Shown: piece after piece, positions 16,041 through 23,499 of the stretch
Position numbering within the stretch: the stretch's first letter is position 1
Layout: every line of letters starts with the position of its first letter
Assembly (NCBI RefSeq): GCF_030766935.1
Contig: NZ_JASERL010000014.1
Span: 186,001-250,000 of the forward strand
Origin: Streptomyces sp. KL109B
Lineage (GTDB): Bacteria > Actinomycetota > Actinomycetes > Streptomycetales > Streptomycetaceae
Direction: 5' to 3'
Length of the DNA stretch: 64,000 nucleotides
Notes under the pieces: model-generated
Seen by the model: only the letters and a program-made list of their open reading frames with translations
Told to the model about the DNA's origin: nothing
Databases searched by the model: none
Program-made: the position numbers and the translations under genes

Positions 16041-18446
16041 TCAGCCCTGCGGGTGGGCCAGATCGAGATCGAGGCGGTCCACCGCGCGGCCGTTCACCGA
16101 CACCGTCCGCGTCGACGCCGGATACCCGCTCGCGACCAGCGAGTACTCCCCGGCGTCCAGATCACCGAAGGCGTACGCGCCGTCCGAACCCGTCGTCGAC
16201 GTGCCCACCACGTTCCCGGCGGCGTCCAGCAAGGTGACGCGCGCGTCGGACAGCGGCCGCAGCCCCGACTTCGTACGAATCTGCCCCTGAAGGCGGACAC
16301 CCGGACGGAGCGTGATCTCCGCAAGCACCGTCGCCGACCGGTCGGCGCGCGCCGCGACGGCGGTCGGCCGGAACCCCTCGGCGGCCACGGAGACCGTGAT
16401 CTCCCCCTCGGCGACGTCCCCGAACGCGTAGCCCCCGGAGGTGTCCGTGGTGCCGCTCGCCAGTACGTCGCCGCGCGCGTCCGTGACCGTGACGACGGCG
16501 CCCGCCACGGGAAGGCCGTCGGCGCCGAGGACCTTGCCGGTGAGGCTGCCCGCGCCGGACAGCAGGATGTCGTGCGCGGCCGGCCGGTCGCCGTCGAGGA
16601 CGAGGTTCGTGGCGTGCGGGTGGTGGCCCTCCGCCGTCGTGATCAGCACATGGGCGCCGGGACCGGGAACGGGCACGCGGTAGTGCCCGTCGGGCCCGGC
16701 GACGGCTGGGGCGAGCTGCTGACCCGAGGGCGAGATGAGGGTGAGTACGGCTCCCGACAGGGCCGCGCCCGAGGCGTCGCGCACGGAGCCGGACAGAGCG
16801 GGACCCGCGACCGGCTCCTCGTGCTCGGAAACGGTCGCGGAAGCGGTCGTCCGCTGCGGCACCGACACCGGCTCCCGCCGCGCGGGCACCGGCTCCGGCT
16901 TCGGCTCCGTGGCCGGCTTCGGCTCGGGCCGGCGCAGGAACACCGCCCCGACCAGCGCCGCGAGCACGGCCAGCGAACCCGCCACGACCAGGCACAGCTG
17001 CATCCCGTCGAGGAACGACTCCGACAGCGCGCCAAGGGCCCGCCCCCGGTCCGCCCCGAGGTCCAACTGGGCCACCGCCCCGAGCCCCTGTGCCTCCGCG
17101 GCACCGACGATCCGCTCCGCCGCCGACCCGGTCACCCCGGCATCCGCCAGGTGCCCGGCCAGATTCCCCGTCGACCTCGACGTGAGCAGCGCGCCGAGGA
17201 TCGCGGGACCGAGCGCGCCGCCCACCTGCCGCAACGCGTTGTTGCCCGCCGCGGCCATGCCCGCCAGGTGGTGCGGCACGGAGGACACGGCCGTCGCCGT
17301 CATCGGGGTGACGACGAGACCCATCCCGAGCCCCAGCAGCGCGAGCCGCCAGGACATCGGCCCGAACGAGGTGTCGGCGGTCAGCGACATCAGGGCGAAC
17401 AGCGCGCCCGCCGCACACAGCAGACCGACGCTGATCAGCACGCGCGGCGACACCCGGTGCATGACACGACCGGCCAGTGGTCCGACGAAGAAGCACACAC
17501 CGGTCACCATCAGCAGCCGGTACCCGGCGTCCAGGGTGTCGAGCCGCTGCACCATGCCGAAGTAGAGGCTCAGCACGAAGAAGAACCCGATGAGCCCCAT
17601 GAACGTGATCATCGCGATGAGGCTCGTCGCGCTGAACCCGGCGCTGCGGAACAGCTTCAGGTCGAGCATCGGGCTGGCGCTGCGCCGCTCGAAGACGACG
17701 AAGGCGATCAGGCCGACCACGGCAAGGCCAAGCGCCACCAGCACCCGCACGTCCGAGAACGACTCGGCGCCGCCCTCGATCACCCCGTACACGAGCGCCG
17801 TGATGGCGACCGTCGCGGTGATCTGCCCCGGCCAGTCCAGGGCACGCGCGTGCGGGGCACGCGAGTCCCTGACGAGGCGGGCCGCGACCGCCATCGCGAG
17901 CAGCGCCACGGGTATGGACGGCAGATAGATCCAGCGCCACGACGCGTGGTCGAGGATCACGCCGGAGATCAGCGGCCCGACCGCCAGCGCCGCCATCAGC
18001 GACGAGGCCCACAGCCCCACGAACTTGCCGCGCTCACGCGGATCAGGCACCGCCTGACTGATCATCGCCAGCGTCGTCGGCAGCAGCGCCGCCGCGCCGA
18101 TCCCGGCCAGCGCCTGACCGGTCCACACCACCTCGATCGACCGCGCGCACAGCGCCGTCGCGGCGCCGATCGCGGTGAACGCCAGGCCCGCCTGGAACAC
18201 CTTCTTGCGCCCGTGCACATCGCCGAACACGCCCGCCGTCAGGATGAGCGCCGCCATCGGCAGCACGAACGCGTCGGACACCCAGGACAGTTCCGATGTG
18301 GACGCGCCGAGCGCCCGCTGGATCGCCGGAAGACTCACCGACACGGAGGTCACCGGCAGATAGGCGACGAACACCCCGACACAGGCCATGACGAGTGTGA
18401 CGGCCCGCCGCTCCTGTGTTCCGTTCGCCCTTGTCGCCACGTTCAC
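16041..18446 (-). CDS. DHA2-type MFS transporter fused to three carboxypeptidase-regulatory-like domains
   Basis: An 801-aa protein. Residues about 1-510 form a 14-helix DHA2 drug:H+ antiporter (DAFVLPMAALILTAGVFGDVHGRKKVF contains motif A; GPLISGVILDHASWRWIY is the motif C region). After a proline/glutamate linker come three roughly 75-residue beta-sandwich modules (GSVRDASGAALSGAVL, GKVLGADGLPVAGAVVTVTD, GQIRTKSGLRPLSDARVTLLD), each containing a G-x-Y-x-F/V-type strand like carboxypeptidase-regulatory/CnaB domains. Start GTG 18446 has AGGAGAGGG upstream. With 14 helices the modules would be cytoplasmic, which is unexpected for this domain type. The linked methyltransferase gene is divergent. 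Confidence 0.85.
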   Translation of the reverse strand: MNVATRANGTQERRAVTLVMACVGVFVAYLPVTSVSVSLPAIQRALGASTSELSWVSDAFVLPMAALILTAGVFGDVHGRKKVFQAGLAFTAIGAATALCARSIEVVWTGQALAGIGAAALLPTTLAMISQAVPDPRERGKFVGLWASSLMAALAVGPLISGVILDHASWRWIYLPSIPVALLAMAVAARLVRDSRAPHARALDWPGQITATVAITALVYGVIEGGAESFSDVRVLVALGLAVVGLIAFVVFERRSASPMLDLKLFRSAGFSATSLIAMITFMGLIGFFFVLSLYFGMVQRLDTLDAGYRLLMVTGVCFFVGPLAGRVMHRVSPRVLISVGLLCAAGALFALMSLTADTSFGPMSWRLALLGLGMGLVVTPMTATAVSSVPHHLAGMAAAGNNALRQVGGALGPAILGALLTSRSTGNLAGHLADAGVTGSAAERIVGAAEAQGLGAVAQLDLGADRGRALGALSESFLDGMQLCLVVAGSLAVLAALVGAVFLRRPEPKPATEPKPEPVPARREPVSVPQRTTASATVSEHEEPVAGPALSGSVRDASGAALSGAVLTLISPSGQQLAPAVAGPDGHYRVPVPGPGAHVLITTAEGHHPHATNLVLDGDRPAAHDILLSGAGSLTGKVLGADGLPVAGAVVTVTDARGDVLASGTTDTSGGYAFGDVAEGEITVSVAAEGFRPTAVAARADRSATVLAEITLRPGVRLQGQIRTKSGLRPLSDARVTLLDAAGNVVGTSTTGSDGAYAFGDLDAGEYSLVASGYPASTRTVSVNGRAVDRLDLDLAHPQG

Positions 18447-18768
18447 GAAAACCCTCTCCTGCGGCGCCGCGCACCGCGCTCGACTCTTCCCTCGACCGTG
18501 AGCACCCTGCGTCCTCGGACGGCATCGAGGCCAGCCAGGTGGGCCGAACCCCGGAAAACCGATGCCGGAGTACCCGGATTCACGGATTTCCGACAGGGCG
18601 CGAGAAATTCGGTGGAGACATCGAACCGGAAGACCTACGTTGAGTGGGTCGAAGATCGATACGTGCTGAACGAGGTGTGCTTGATGACGGTCCGAGCGAC
18701 GGTGGCCGACTCCGGTCGACCGCCCTACGTGAACTCCCCGACCTCATCGAACGTAAGGAACACCCCTC
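18447..18768. other. 322-bp intergenic region between divergent MFS fusion and methyltransferase
   Basis: This is a relatively AT-richer stretch that must hold two divergent promoters. Near 18574-18591 there is a direct repeat CGGATT/CGGATT followed by TCC. A short frame from GTG 18644 overlaps the methyltransferase in another frame and looks like a shadow. I see no convincing gene or RNA. Confidence 0.4.
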
Positions 18769-19515
18769 GTGGATCTGCCACGCATCTTCACCATTCGCGA
18801 AAGTAGCCACCGCATCCACAACCCGTTCACCCCGGGCAAGTTCGCCGACCTGGGCCGGGCGCTGCGCATGGCGCCCGGGACCCGCGTCCTCGACCTGGCC
18901 AGCGGTTCGGGCGAGATGCTGTGCACCTGGGCCCGGGACCACCACATCACCGGGACCGGCGTCGACATCAGCACGATGTTCACCGAGCAGGCCCGCGCCC
19001 GCGCCGCCGAACTCGGCGTCGCCGACCGTGTCACCTTCGTGCACGGGGACGCGGCGGGACACGTCGCGGACGAGCAGGTCGACGTCGCCGCGTGCGTCGG
19101 CGCCACCTGGATCGGCAACGGCGTGGCCGGCACCGTCGACCTGCTCGCCAAGAGCCTGCGTCCCGGCGGCCTGATGCTGATCGGCGAACCGTACTGGCGG
19201 CGCGACGTACCGGACGAAGACACCGCCCAGGCCTGCGGCGCCACCGGCAGGGACGACTTCCTGCCGCTGCCGGACCTTGTCGAGCGGTTCGGCGAGCTCG
19301 GGTACGACGTCGTGGAAATGGTCCTCGCCGACCAGGACAGCTGGGACCGGTACCAGGCGGCGCAGTGGCTCACCATGCGCCGCTGGCTCGACGCCAACCC
19401 CGACGACGAGATGGCCGCCGAGGTACGGGAGACACTCACCACCGAGCCCGCCCGGTACACGCGGTACCAGCGGGAGTACCTCGGCTGGGGAGTCTTCGTC
19501 CTGATGGCCCGTTGA
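18769..19515 (+). CDS. SAM-dependent class I methyltransferase
   Basis: A 248-aa protein with the Rossmann SAM-binding motif I RVLDLASGSGEML, an acidic post-I (GTGVDIS) and a motif IV-like region (VAACVGATWIGNG). The fold matches small-molecule methyltransferases of the ubiE/cfa group. Start GTG 18769 is preceded by AAGGAA. The substrate is unknown. It is divergent from the MFS fusion, so the pair may modify and export the same compound, which is speculative. Confidence 0.85.
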   Translation: MDLPRIFTIRESSHRIHNPFTPGKFADLGRALRMAPGTRVLDLASGSGEMLCTWARDHHITGTGVDISTMFTEQARARAAELGVADRVTFVHGDAAGHVADEQVDVAACVGATWIGNGVAGTVDLLAKSLRPGGLMLIGEPYWRRDVPDEDTAQACGATGRDDFLPLPDLVERFGELGYDVVEMVLADQDSWDRYQAAQWLTMRRWLDANPDDEMAAEVRETLTTEPARYTRYQREYLGWGVFVLMAR

Positions 19516-19544
19516 TGGGCCGCTGATGGGCCGCTGAGCGGCCC
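19502..19544 (+). terminator. Hairpin terminator after the methyltransferase, within TGATGGGCCGC repeats
   Basis: A perfect 7-bp stem GGGCCGC/GCGGCCC with loop TGA lies at 19528-19544. It is preceded by imperfect 11-bp repeats (TGATGGGCCGC and variants) running from the last codons. There is no U-tract, which is common for Streptomyces terminators. Confidence 0.55.
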
Positions 19545-19574
19545 ACGGGGGAGCGGGTCGTGCGCGGCGGCGGG

Positions 19575-20273
19575 TCAGCCCGCCGCCGCGTCCGGCTCGG
19601 CCACCGGCTGCGCGGACTCGCCCGTGAGGCGGTTCACCGCGTCCTGCATGTGCGCGTCGAGGAGGGTGAGCAGCCGCTCCTCGTCCTCGTCGCGCAGCGC
19701 CTCGATCAGCTCCGCGTGCTCCTCGACCAGCGCGTCCGGGTCGGGGTGGTCGTCGGTGAGGACCGACAGGCACATCCGCGTCTCGACGAACAGGGTCTGC
19801 GCGATGCGCTGCAGGCGCGGGCTCCCGGACTCCTCGACGAGCACCTGGTGGAACTCCATGTCGGCGGCGCTCAGCGCCGCGTCGTTGCCGCGCCGCGCCG
19901 CCGACTCCATCCTGCGGTGCGCCTTCTCCAGGTGGGCCGCCGTGGCCTGCGGGTCCTTCTGGAGCACGAGGTGGCAGGCCGCGGACTCCATGGCGGTGCG
20001 CGCGAGATAGATGTCGCGCACATCGTCCTCGTCGAGGCGGGTCACGAAGACGCCGCGATGCGGTGCGCTGACGGCGATGCCCTGCTGTACGAGGCGTTGC
20101 AGCGCCTCGCGCAGCGGCCCCCGGCTCACGCCGAGCTGGCTCGCCAGTTCGGCCTCGCCGAGCTGGGTGCCGGGCGCCAGGGTGCCGTCCATGATCGCTT
20201 CGGTGAGCTGGGCGGCGATGACGGTCGCCGCGGGTTCACGCTTGACCGGTCGCAGCGTCTTCGCAGTGGCCAT
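19575..20273 (-). CDS. GntR-family (FCD) regulator, likely master regulator of the catabolic cluster
   Basis: A 232-aa protein with an N-terminal winged HTH (GTLAPGTQLGEAELASQLGVS, RGPLREALQRL) and an FCD domain (ADMEFHQVLVEESGSPRL supplies metal-ligand Asp/His residues). It follows the racemase-like gene on the same strand after 37 bp, so it is probably its operon partner and autoregulated by the TTGTTGACA element at 21130. FCD regulators typically bind such short AT-rich palindromes, and the same motif recurs at three more promoters up to 35120. Confidence 0.9.
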   Translation of the reverse strand: MATAKTLRPVKREPAATVIAAQLTEAIMDGTLAPGTQLGEAELASQLGVSRGPLREALQRLVQQGIAVSAPHRGVFVTRLDEDDVRDIYLARTAMESAACHLVLQKDPQATAAHLEKAHRRMESAARRGNDAALSAADMEFHQVLVEESGSPRLQRIAQTLFVETRMCLSVLTDDHPDPDALVEEHAELIEALRDEDEERLLTLLDAHMQDAVNRLTGESAQPVAEPDAAAG

Positions 20274-20310
20274 ATTCAGTTCGTTTCCTCACATCGGCGC
20301 GGCCGGCGCT

Positions 20311-21081
20311 TCACACGGCCGCGGGGGTCGGGGAATGGGGACTACGGGAGAGGCGGAACAGCGAGCCGAGCCCCTCGCGCGGCGCCTCGTCGCCCGCGAG
20401 CCGCAGGCCCTCCCAGGCGGTGACCTGGTTCGCCGTCAGAACGGGCTTGCCGACGGCCTCCTCCAGGTCGTCCAGCCAGGCGGCGCTGTGCAGCGCGGTG
20501 TCGGGCAGCAGGATCGCCTCGGCGTCCGGGTGGTCGTTCTCCCGGGCCAGTTCGAGGACCTGCTCGCGGCCCAGCGTGCCGACCTCGGCGGCGGTGATGA
20601 TGCCCTGCCCGGACACCGAGACGACCTCGGCGCCGTGGTGCTCCAGGAACCGCACGAAGTAGCCCGCCACATCGTCCGGGTACGTGGCGGCGATCGCCAG
20701 GCGGCGTACCCCCAGCGCCTGCACGGCGTGCGCGAAGGCGAAGGACGTCGAGGAGGCCCGCTCGACCGGCAGGCCCGCCGCCTCCGCGAGCTCGGCGACC
20801 TGCTTGCGGGCACCGTCCGGACCGAAGATGAAGCTGGCGCTGGTGCACGCCCACACGACCACGTCCTGCGGCTGCGCGAGCAGCTCGCCGAGCGCCGCCT
20901 TGAGACGGTGCGTAGAGCCCATCTCCAGGAGGTCGTCCACCCGGTGCGCGTCCACGCCGATGTCCGTGTGGACGAGCGTGAGCCGGGCGCCGCCGCCGAT
21001 CATCCGCTCGAGGCGCGGGTAGTCGTCCTCGGCGGAGTGGCCGGGGTAGAGGAACCCGACGCGCGTGGTCTTCTCGCTCAT
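20311..21081 (-). CDS. Asp/Glu racemase-superfamily protein (maleate isomerase/arylmalonate decarboxylase type), second cysteine absent
   Basis: A 256-aa protein. The superfamily's first catalytic loop is intact (VVWACTSASFIFG, Cys79). The second, which in racemases and maleate isomerase carries the partner cysteine, reads LLPDTALHSA, with Asp194 in the cysteine position. The start ATG 21081 follows AAGGACG. A TTGTTGACA element lies about 49 bp upstream of the start. The protein is a paralogue of the next gene upstream, which has both cysteines. The reaction could be an isomerisation, decarboxylation or C-C cleavage of a dicarboxylate-like substrate; it cannot be named from sequence. Confidence 0.82.
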   Translation of the reverse strand: MSEKTTRVGFLYPGHSAEDDYPRLERMIGGGARLTLVHTDIGVDAHRVDDLLEMGSTHRLKAALGELLAQPQDVVVWACTSASFIFGPDGARKQVAELAEAAGLPVERASSTSFAFAHAVQALGVRRLAIAATYPDDVAGYFVRFLEHHGAEVVSVSGQGIITAAEVGTLGREQVLELARENDHPDAEAILLPDTALHSAAWLDDLEEAVGKPVLTANQVTAWEGLRLAGDEAPREGLGSLFRLSRSPHSPTPAAV

Positions 21082-21129
21082 GCTTTCGACGTCCTTTCGT
21101 GCAGGCAGTGTACCGGGAATCCGGTCAAA

Positions 21130-21144
21130 TGTAGATTGTTGACA
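21130..21144. promoter_or_regulatory. TTGTTGACA regulon motif, copy 1
   Basis: TGTAGATTGTTGACA lies upstream of the single-cysteine racemase-like gene and GntR. It is identical over 15 bp to the copy at 22248-22262. Confidence 0.7.
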
Positions 21145-21215
21145 GTAGGAAGAGCTGCAACGGCGGTGCCACGGGCGTGGCACCGCACAAGGGCTCAGCG
21201 GTACGGGAGAGGGCC

Positions 21216-22115
21216 TCAGCCGAGGTCGATGTCCGCGATCGGCTCTTCCGGGGGAGCGGCCGCGGCGGACTCGGACGCGGACAGCCGCTCCCAGTCGGCG
21301 GCCTCCGCCGCGACGGCCGCCGCGGTGATCGGCGGCGGCGCGATGACCCGCCTCTGGTAGGGCGCGAGCGCCGCACGGGCCGCCGGGTCGATCAGTGACT
21401 GGTAGTCACCCGCGGCCTCGGCGCCCGCGTGCCGCAGCGCCGACCACATCGTGACCTGGTTCGCGGAGATCACCGGGATCCGCAGCTCCGCCTCCAGCTG
21501 CGGGATCACGTCGTACGTCGAGAGGTTCGTGCAGCTGATGAAGAGACAGTCGGCGTGCGTGAGGTCGGCGGAGCGGGCCAGCTCCACCACGTTGCGATAA
21601 CCGACCTTCCAGATCTCCCCGGTCAGGCCCATGTACTGCCGCCCGACCACGTCCACCCCCGCCTCGCCCATGAAGTCGGCGAGCGAGTCGGTCAGCGACG
21701 CCGTATAGGGCGTGATCACGCTGACCCGGCGTGCGCCAAGCTCGGTGACGGCCTCCAGGAGCGCCCCGGAGGTCGTCACGGCCGGTACGCCGCGGCCCGC
21801 GCCGCTCATGGAGGCGCACATGGCCTGCTCGTGCGCCGTGCCGCCGACGAAACTGCCGGACGTGCACGCGTACGCGAAGGAAACGGGCCGCACCGCGTCG
21901 AGCGCCATGACGGCGTTGTGCAAGGTCTCGTGCTCGCTGATCAAGCGAGCCATGTCCACGCTGACCTCCACGGGGACGTACGGGGTTCGGGTCAGGTGGA
22001 GGGAGATCTCCTCGGGGATCCAACGCCACAGCTCACGGTCGAGCGCGAAGTCGAACGGGGCGACTACGCCGATGCCGCGCTGCGGAACGGGTCCGCCGAA
22101 GGTCGTGATGTCCAA
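21216..22115 (-). CDS. Asp/Glu racemase-superfamily protein with both catalytic cysteines
   Basis: A 299-aa protein of the maleate cis-trans isomerase/EutA-like branch. Both active-site loops are complete: FAYACTSGSFVGG (Cys84) and LFISCTNLSTYD (Cys195). About 55 extra C-terminal residues beyond the catalytic domain are alanine/proline rich. It is transcribed away from the dehydrogenase/amidase operon, with a regulon motif in the shared 367-bp gap. The pair of cysteines allows racemase or cis-trans isomerase chemistry; the substrate is unknown. Confidence 0.85.
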   Translation of the reverse strand: MDITTFGGPVPQRGIGVVAPFDFALDRELWRWIPEEISLHLTRTPYVPVEVSVDMARLISEHETLHNAVMALDAVRPVSFAYACTSGSFVGGTAHEQAMCASMSGAGRGVPAVTTSGALLEAVTELGARRVSVITPYTASLTDSLADFMGEAGVDVVGRQYMGLTGEIWKVGYRNVVELARSADLTHADCLFISCTNLSTYDVIPQLEAELRIPVISANQVTMWSALRHAGAEAAGDYQSLIDPAARAALAPYQRRVIAPPPITAAAVAAEAADWERLSASESAAAAPPEEPIADIDLG

Positions 22116-22247
22116 TGCAGAGCCCCTTCATGGCTGCACGCGTACGGGTTTCCGGTCCGAACGCCTGAGGTGGACGTGATGGCAGGTGGTGCGGAGAAGG
22201 GTTTTGCCGGGCGGCCTACGGGTAGCGGAGATGTCCCGCGCTGCACC

Positions 22248-22262
22248 TGTAGATTGTTGACA
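22248..22262. promoter_or_regulatory. TTGTTGACA regulon motif, copy 2
   Basis: TGTAGATTGTTGACA, continued by AC, lies between divergent catabolic operons, 133 bp from the racemase-like start and 221 bp from the dehydrogenase start. Confidence 0.7.
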
Positions 22263-22292
22263 ACGTAAAGATCGGCTGCTTAGCGTGTCAAT

Positions 22293-22399
22293 CCCCTACG
22301 GGGGACGGCTCGTTCATCGTGGTGAAAGCCTCGGTAAAGAGCCGGGGAAATCAGCACAGGGGATGTCGTTTCCCCTGGCCCTCACGGGGCTTCGTCCCC
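22293..22399 (+). other. Possible structured 5' leader RNA (four consecutive hairpins)
   Basis: Stems visible are CCCC-TACG-GGGG (22293-22304), CGGCTC (22306-22311) with GAGCCG (22339-22344), CAGGGGA-TGTCGTT-TCCCCTG (22357-22377) and GGGG-CTTCGT-CCCC (22386-22399). They lie between the regulon motif and the dehydrogenase start. I do not recognise a known riboswitch class. Confidence 0.35.
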
Positions 22400-22482
22400 C
22401 CATGGTCAACCCTCGTCCCGCACCTCGCATACCGTCCGCTCCAACCGTCGCCGCGCCCCGCCGCGCGACCAGAAGGAACGCC

Positions 22483-23499
22483 GTGCCGAAGACCGAGAAA
22501 TCCCGCGTTCTGGTGCTCGCCGACCACCGGCCGAACGGCCTGGAGGAGGTGTCGGCCCACGCCGAGCTCGTCTGCATCCCCGAGGACCGGCTCGCCGCCG
22601 AACTGCCACACGCGGACGCCCTGTTGGTGTGGGAGTTCGGCACCGAGGCGCTGCCCGCCGCCTGGCCCGAACGGGGCGGACCGCGCTGGGTGCACACCGC
22701 GAGCGCCGGGGTCGACCGGCTGATGTTCCCTGCCCTGCGCGAGTCCGACGCCATCCTCACGAACTCGCGCGGCGTCTTCGAACAGCCCATCGCCGAGTAC
22801 GTCGCGGGCCAGGTCATCGCCCTCGCCAAGGACTTCGCCGGGACCTACGACCGCCAGCGCGACCGGGTCTGGCGGCACCGCGTCACCCAGCGCGTCTGGG
22901 GCACCCGAGCCGTCGTGCTCGGCGGCGGGCCCATCGGCCGGGCCGTCGTGCGCACCCTGCGCGCCCTCGGCATCGACACCGCCCTCGTCGGCCGCACCCG
23001 AAGGGACGACGACCCCGAGGTCGGCACCGTGCACGCCTTCGACGAGCTGGACGGGCTGCTCGCGCGCGCCGACTGGGTGGTCTGCGCGGCGCCGCTGACG
23101 CAGCAGACGCAGGACCTGTTCGACGCCGCCACGTTCGGCCGGATGAAGCGCGGCGCGCGCTTCATCAACGTCGGACGCGGCCCCATGGTCGTCGAGAAGG
23201 ACCTGCTCTCCGCCCTCGAAGAGGGCCACTTGGGTGGCGCGGCGCTCGACGTGTTCCGGGAGGAGCCGCTGCCCGCCGACAGCCCGATGTGGGCCGCGCC
23301 GAACCTGCTCGTCTCCCCGCACATGTCGGCCGACACCGACACCTGGCTCGACGACCTCGCCGAGGTCTTCGCCGACAACTTCGCGCGCTGGCGCGCGGGC
23401 CGTCCACTGCGCAACGTCGTGGACAAGGAACTGGGTTACGTACCGGTCGCGGACGCCCCGCAGGCCGCATCCGCCGCATCAGAGGAGGGCCCCCGATGA
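22483..23499 (+). CDS. D-2-hydroxyacid dehydrogenase (NAD(P)-dependent)
   Basis: A 338-aa protein. The Rossmann motif is GGGPIGRAV, and the catalytic triad is recognisable as Arg in NVGRGPMV, Glu in FREEPLP and His in SPHMSAD. The family reduces 2-oxoacids or oxidises D-2-hydroxyacids. The start GTG 22483 follows AGAAGGAA with good spacing; upstream in-frame codons run through the leader hairpins. It overlaps the amidase start by ATGA, so the two are cotranslated. A member of the TTGTTGACA regulon by position. Confidence 0.9.
   Translation: MPKTEKSRVLVLADHRPNGLEEVSAHAELVCIPEDRLAAELPHADALLVWEFGTEALPAAWPERGGPRWVHTASAGVDRLMFPALRESDAILTNSRGVFEQPIAEYVAGQVIALAKDFAGTYDRQRDRVWRHRVTQRVWGTRAVVLGGGPIGRAVVRTLRALGIDTALVGRTRRDDDPEVGTVHAFDELDGLLARADWVVCAAPLTQQTQDLFDAATFGRMKRGARFINVGRGPMVVEKDLLSALEEGHLGGAALDVFREEPLPADSPMWAAPNLLVSPHMSADTDTWLDDLAEVFADNFARWRAGRPLRNVVDKELGYVPVADAPQAASAASEEGPR

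Larger units (their letters stand above)
22116..22482. other. 367-bp divergent regulatory region with operator and possible structured leader
   Basis: This gap between the two-cysteine racemase-like gene and the D-hydroxyacid dehydrogenase holds the regulon motif (22248-22262) and then a run of four potential hairpins (22293-22399) within the dehydrogenase 5' leader. No protein-coding gene is convincing here; an in-frame extension of the dehydrogenase to GTG 22285 would translate the hairpins but lacks similarity to the family. Confidence 0.5.

Noticed and set aside
16053..18806. A 917-codon open frame on the plus strand opposite the MFS fusion gene
   Set aside because: It is antisense to a clear membrane transporter, is rich in Arg/His/Gly/Pro and has no domain-like pattern. 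This is the usual consequence of GC-rich codon usage.
18644..19174. A 176-codon frame starting upstream of the methyltransferase
   Set aside because: It overlaps the methyltransferase in another frame, and its C-terminal part is a compositional shadow without motifs.
22285..22400. Known riboswitch classes (guanidine-I/ykkC, guanidine-II, glutamine, cobalamin, c-di-GMP) for the structured leader
   Set aside because: Short stretches look similar (CGTTCATC, GGTGAAAGCC, GCACAGGGG), but none of the conserved cores is present in order.
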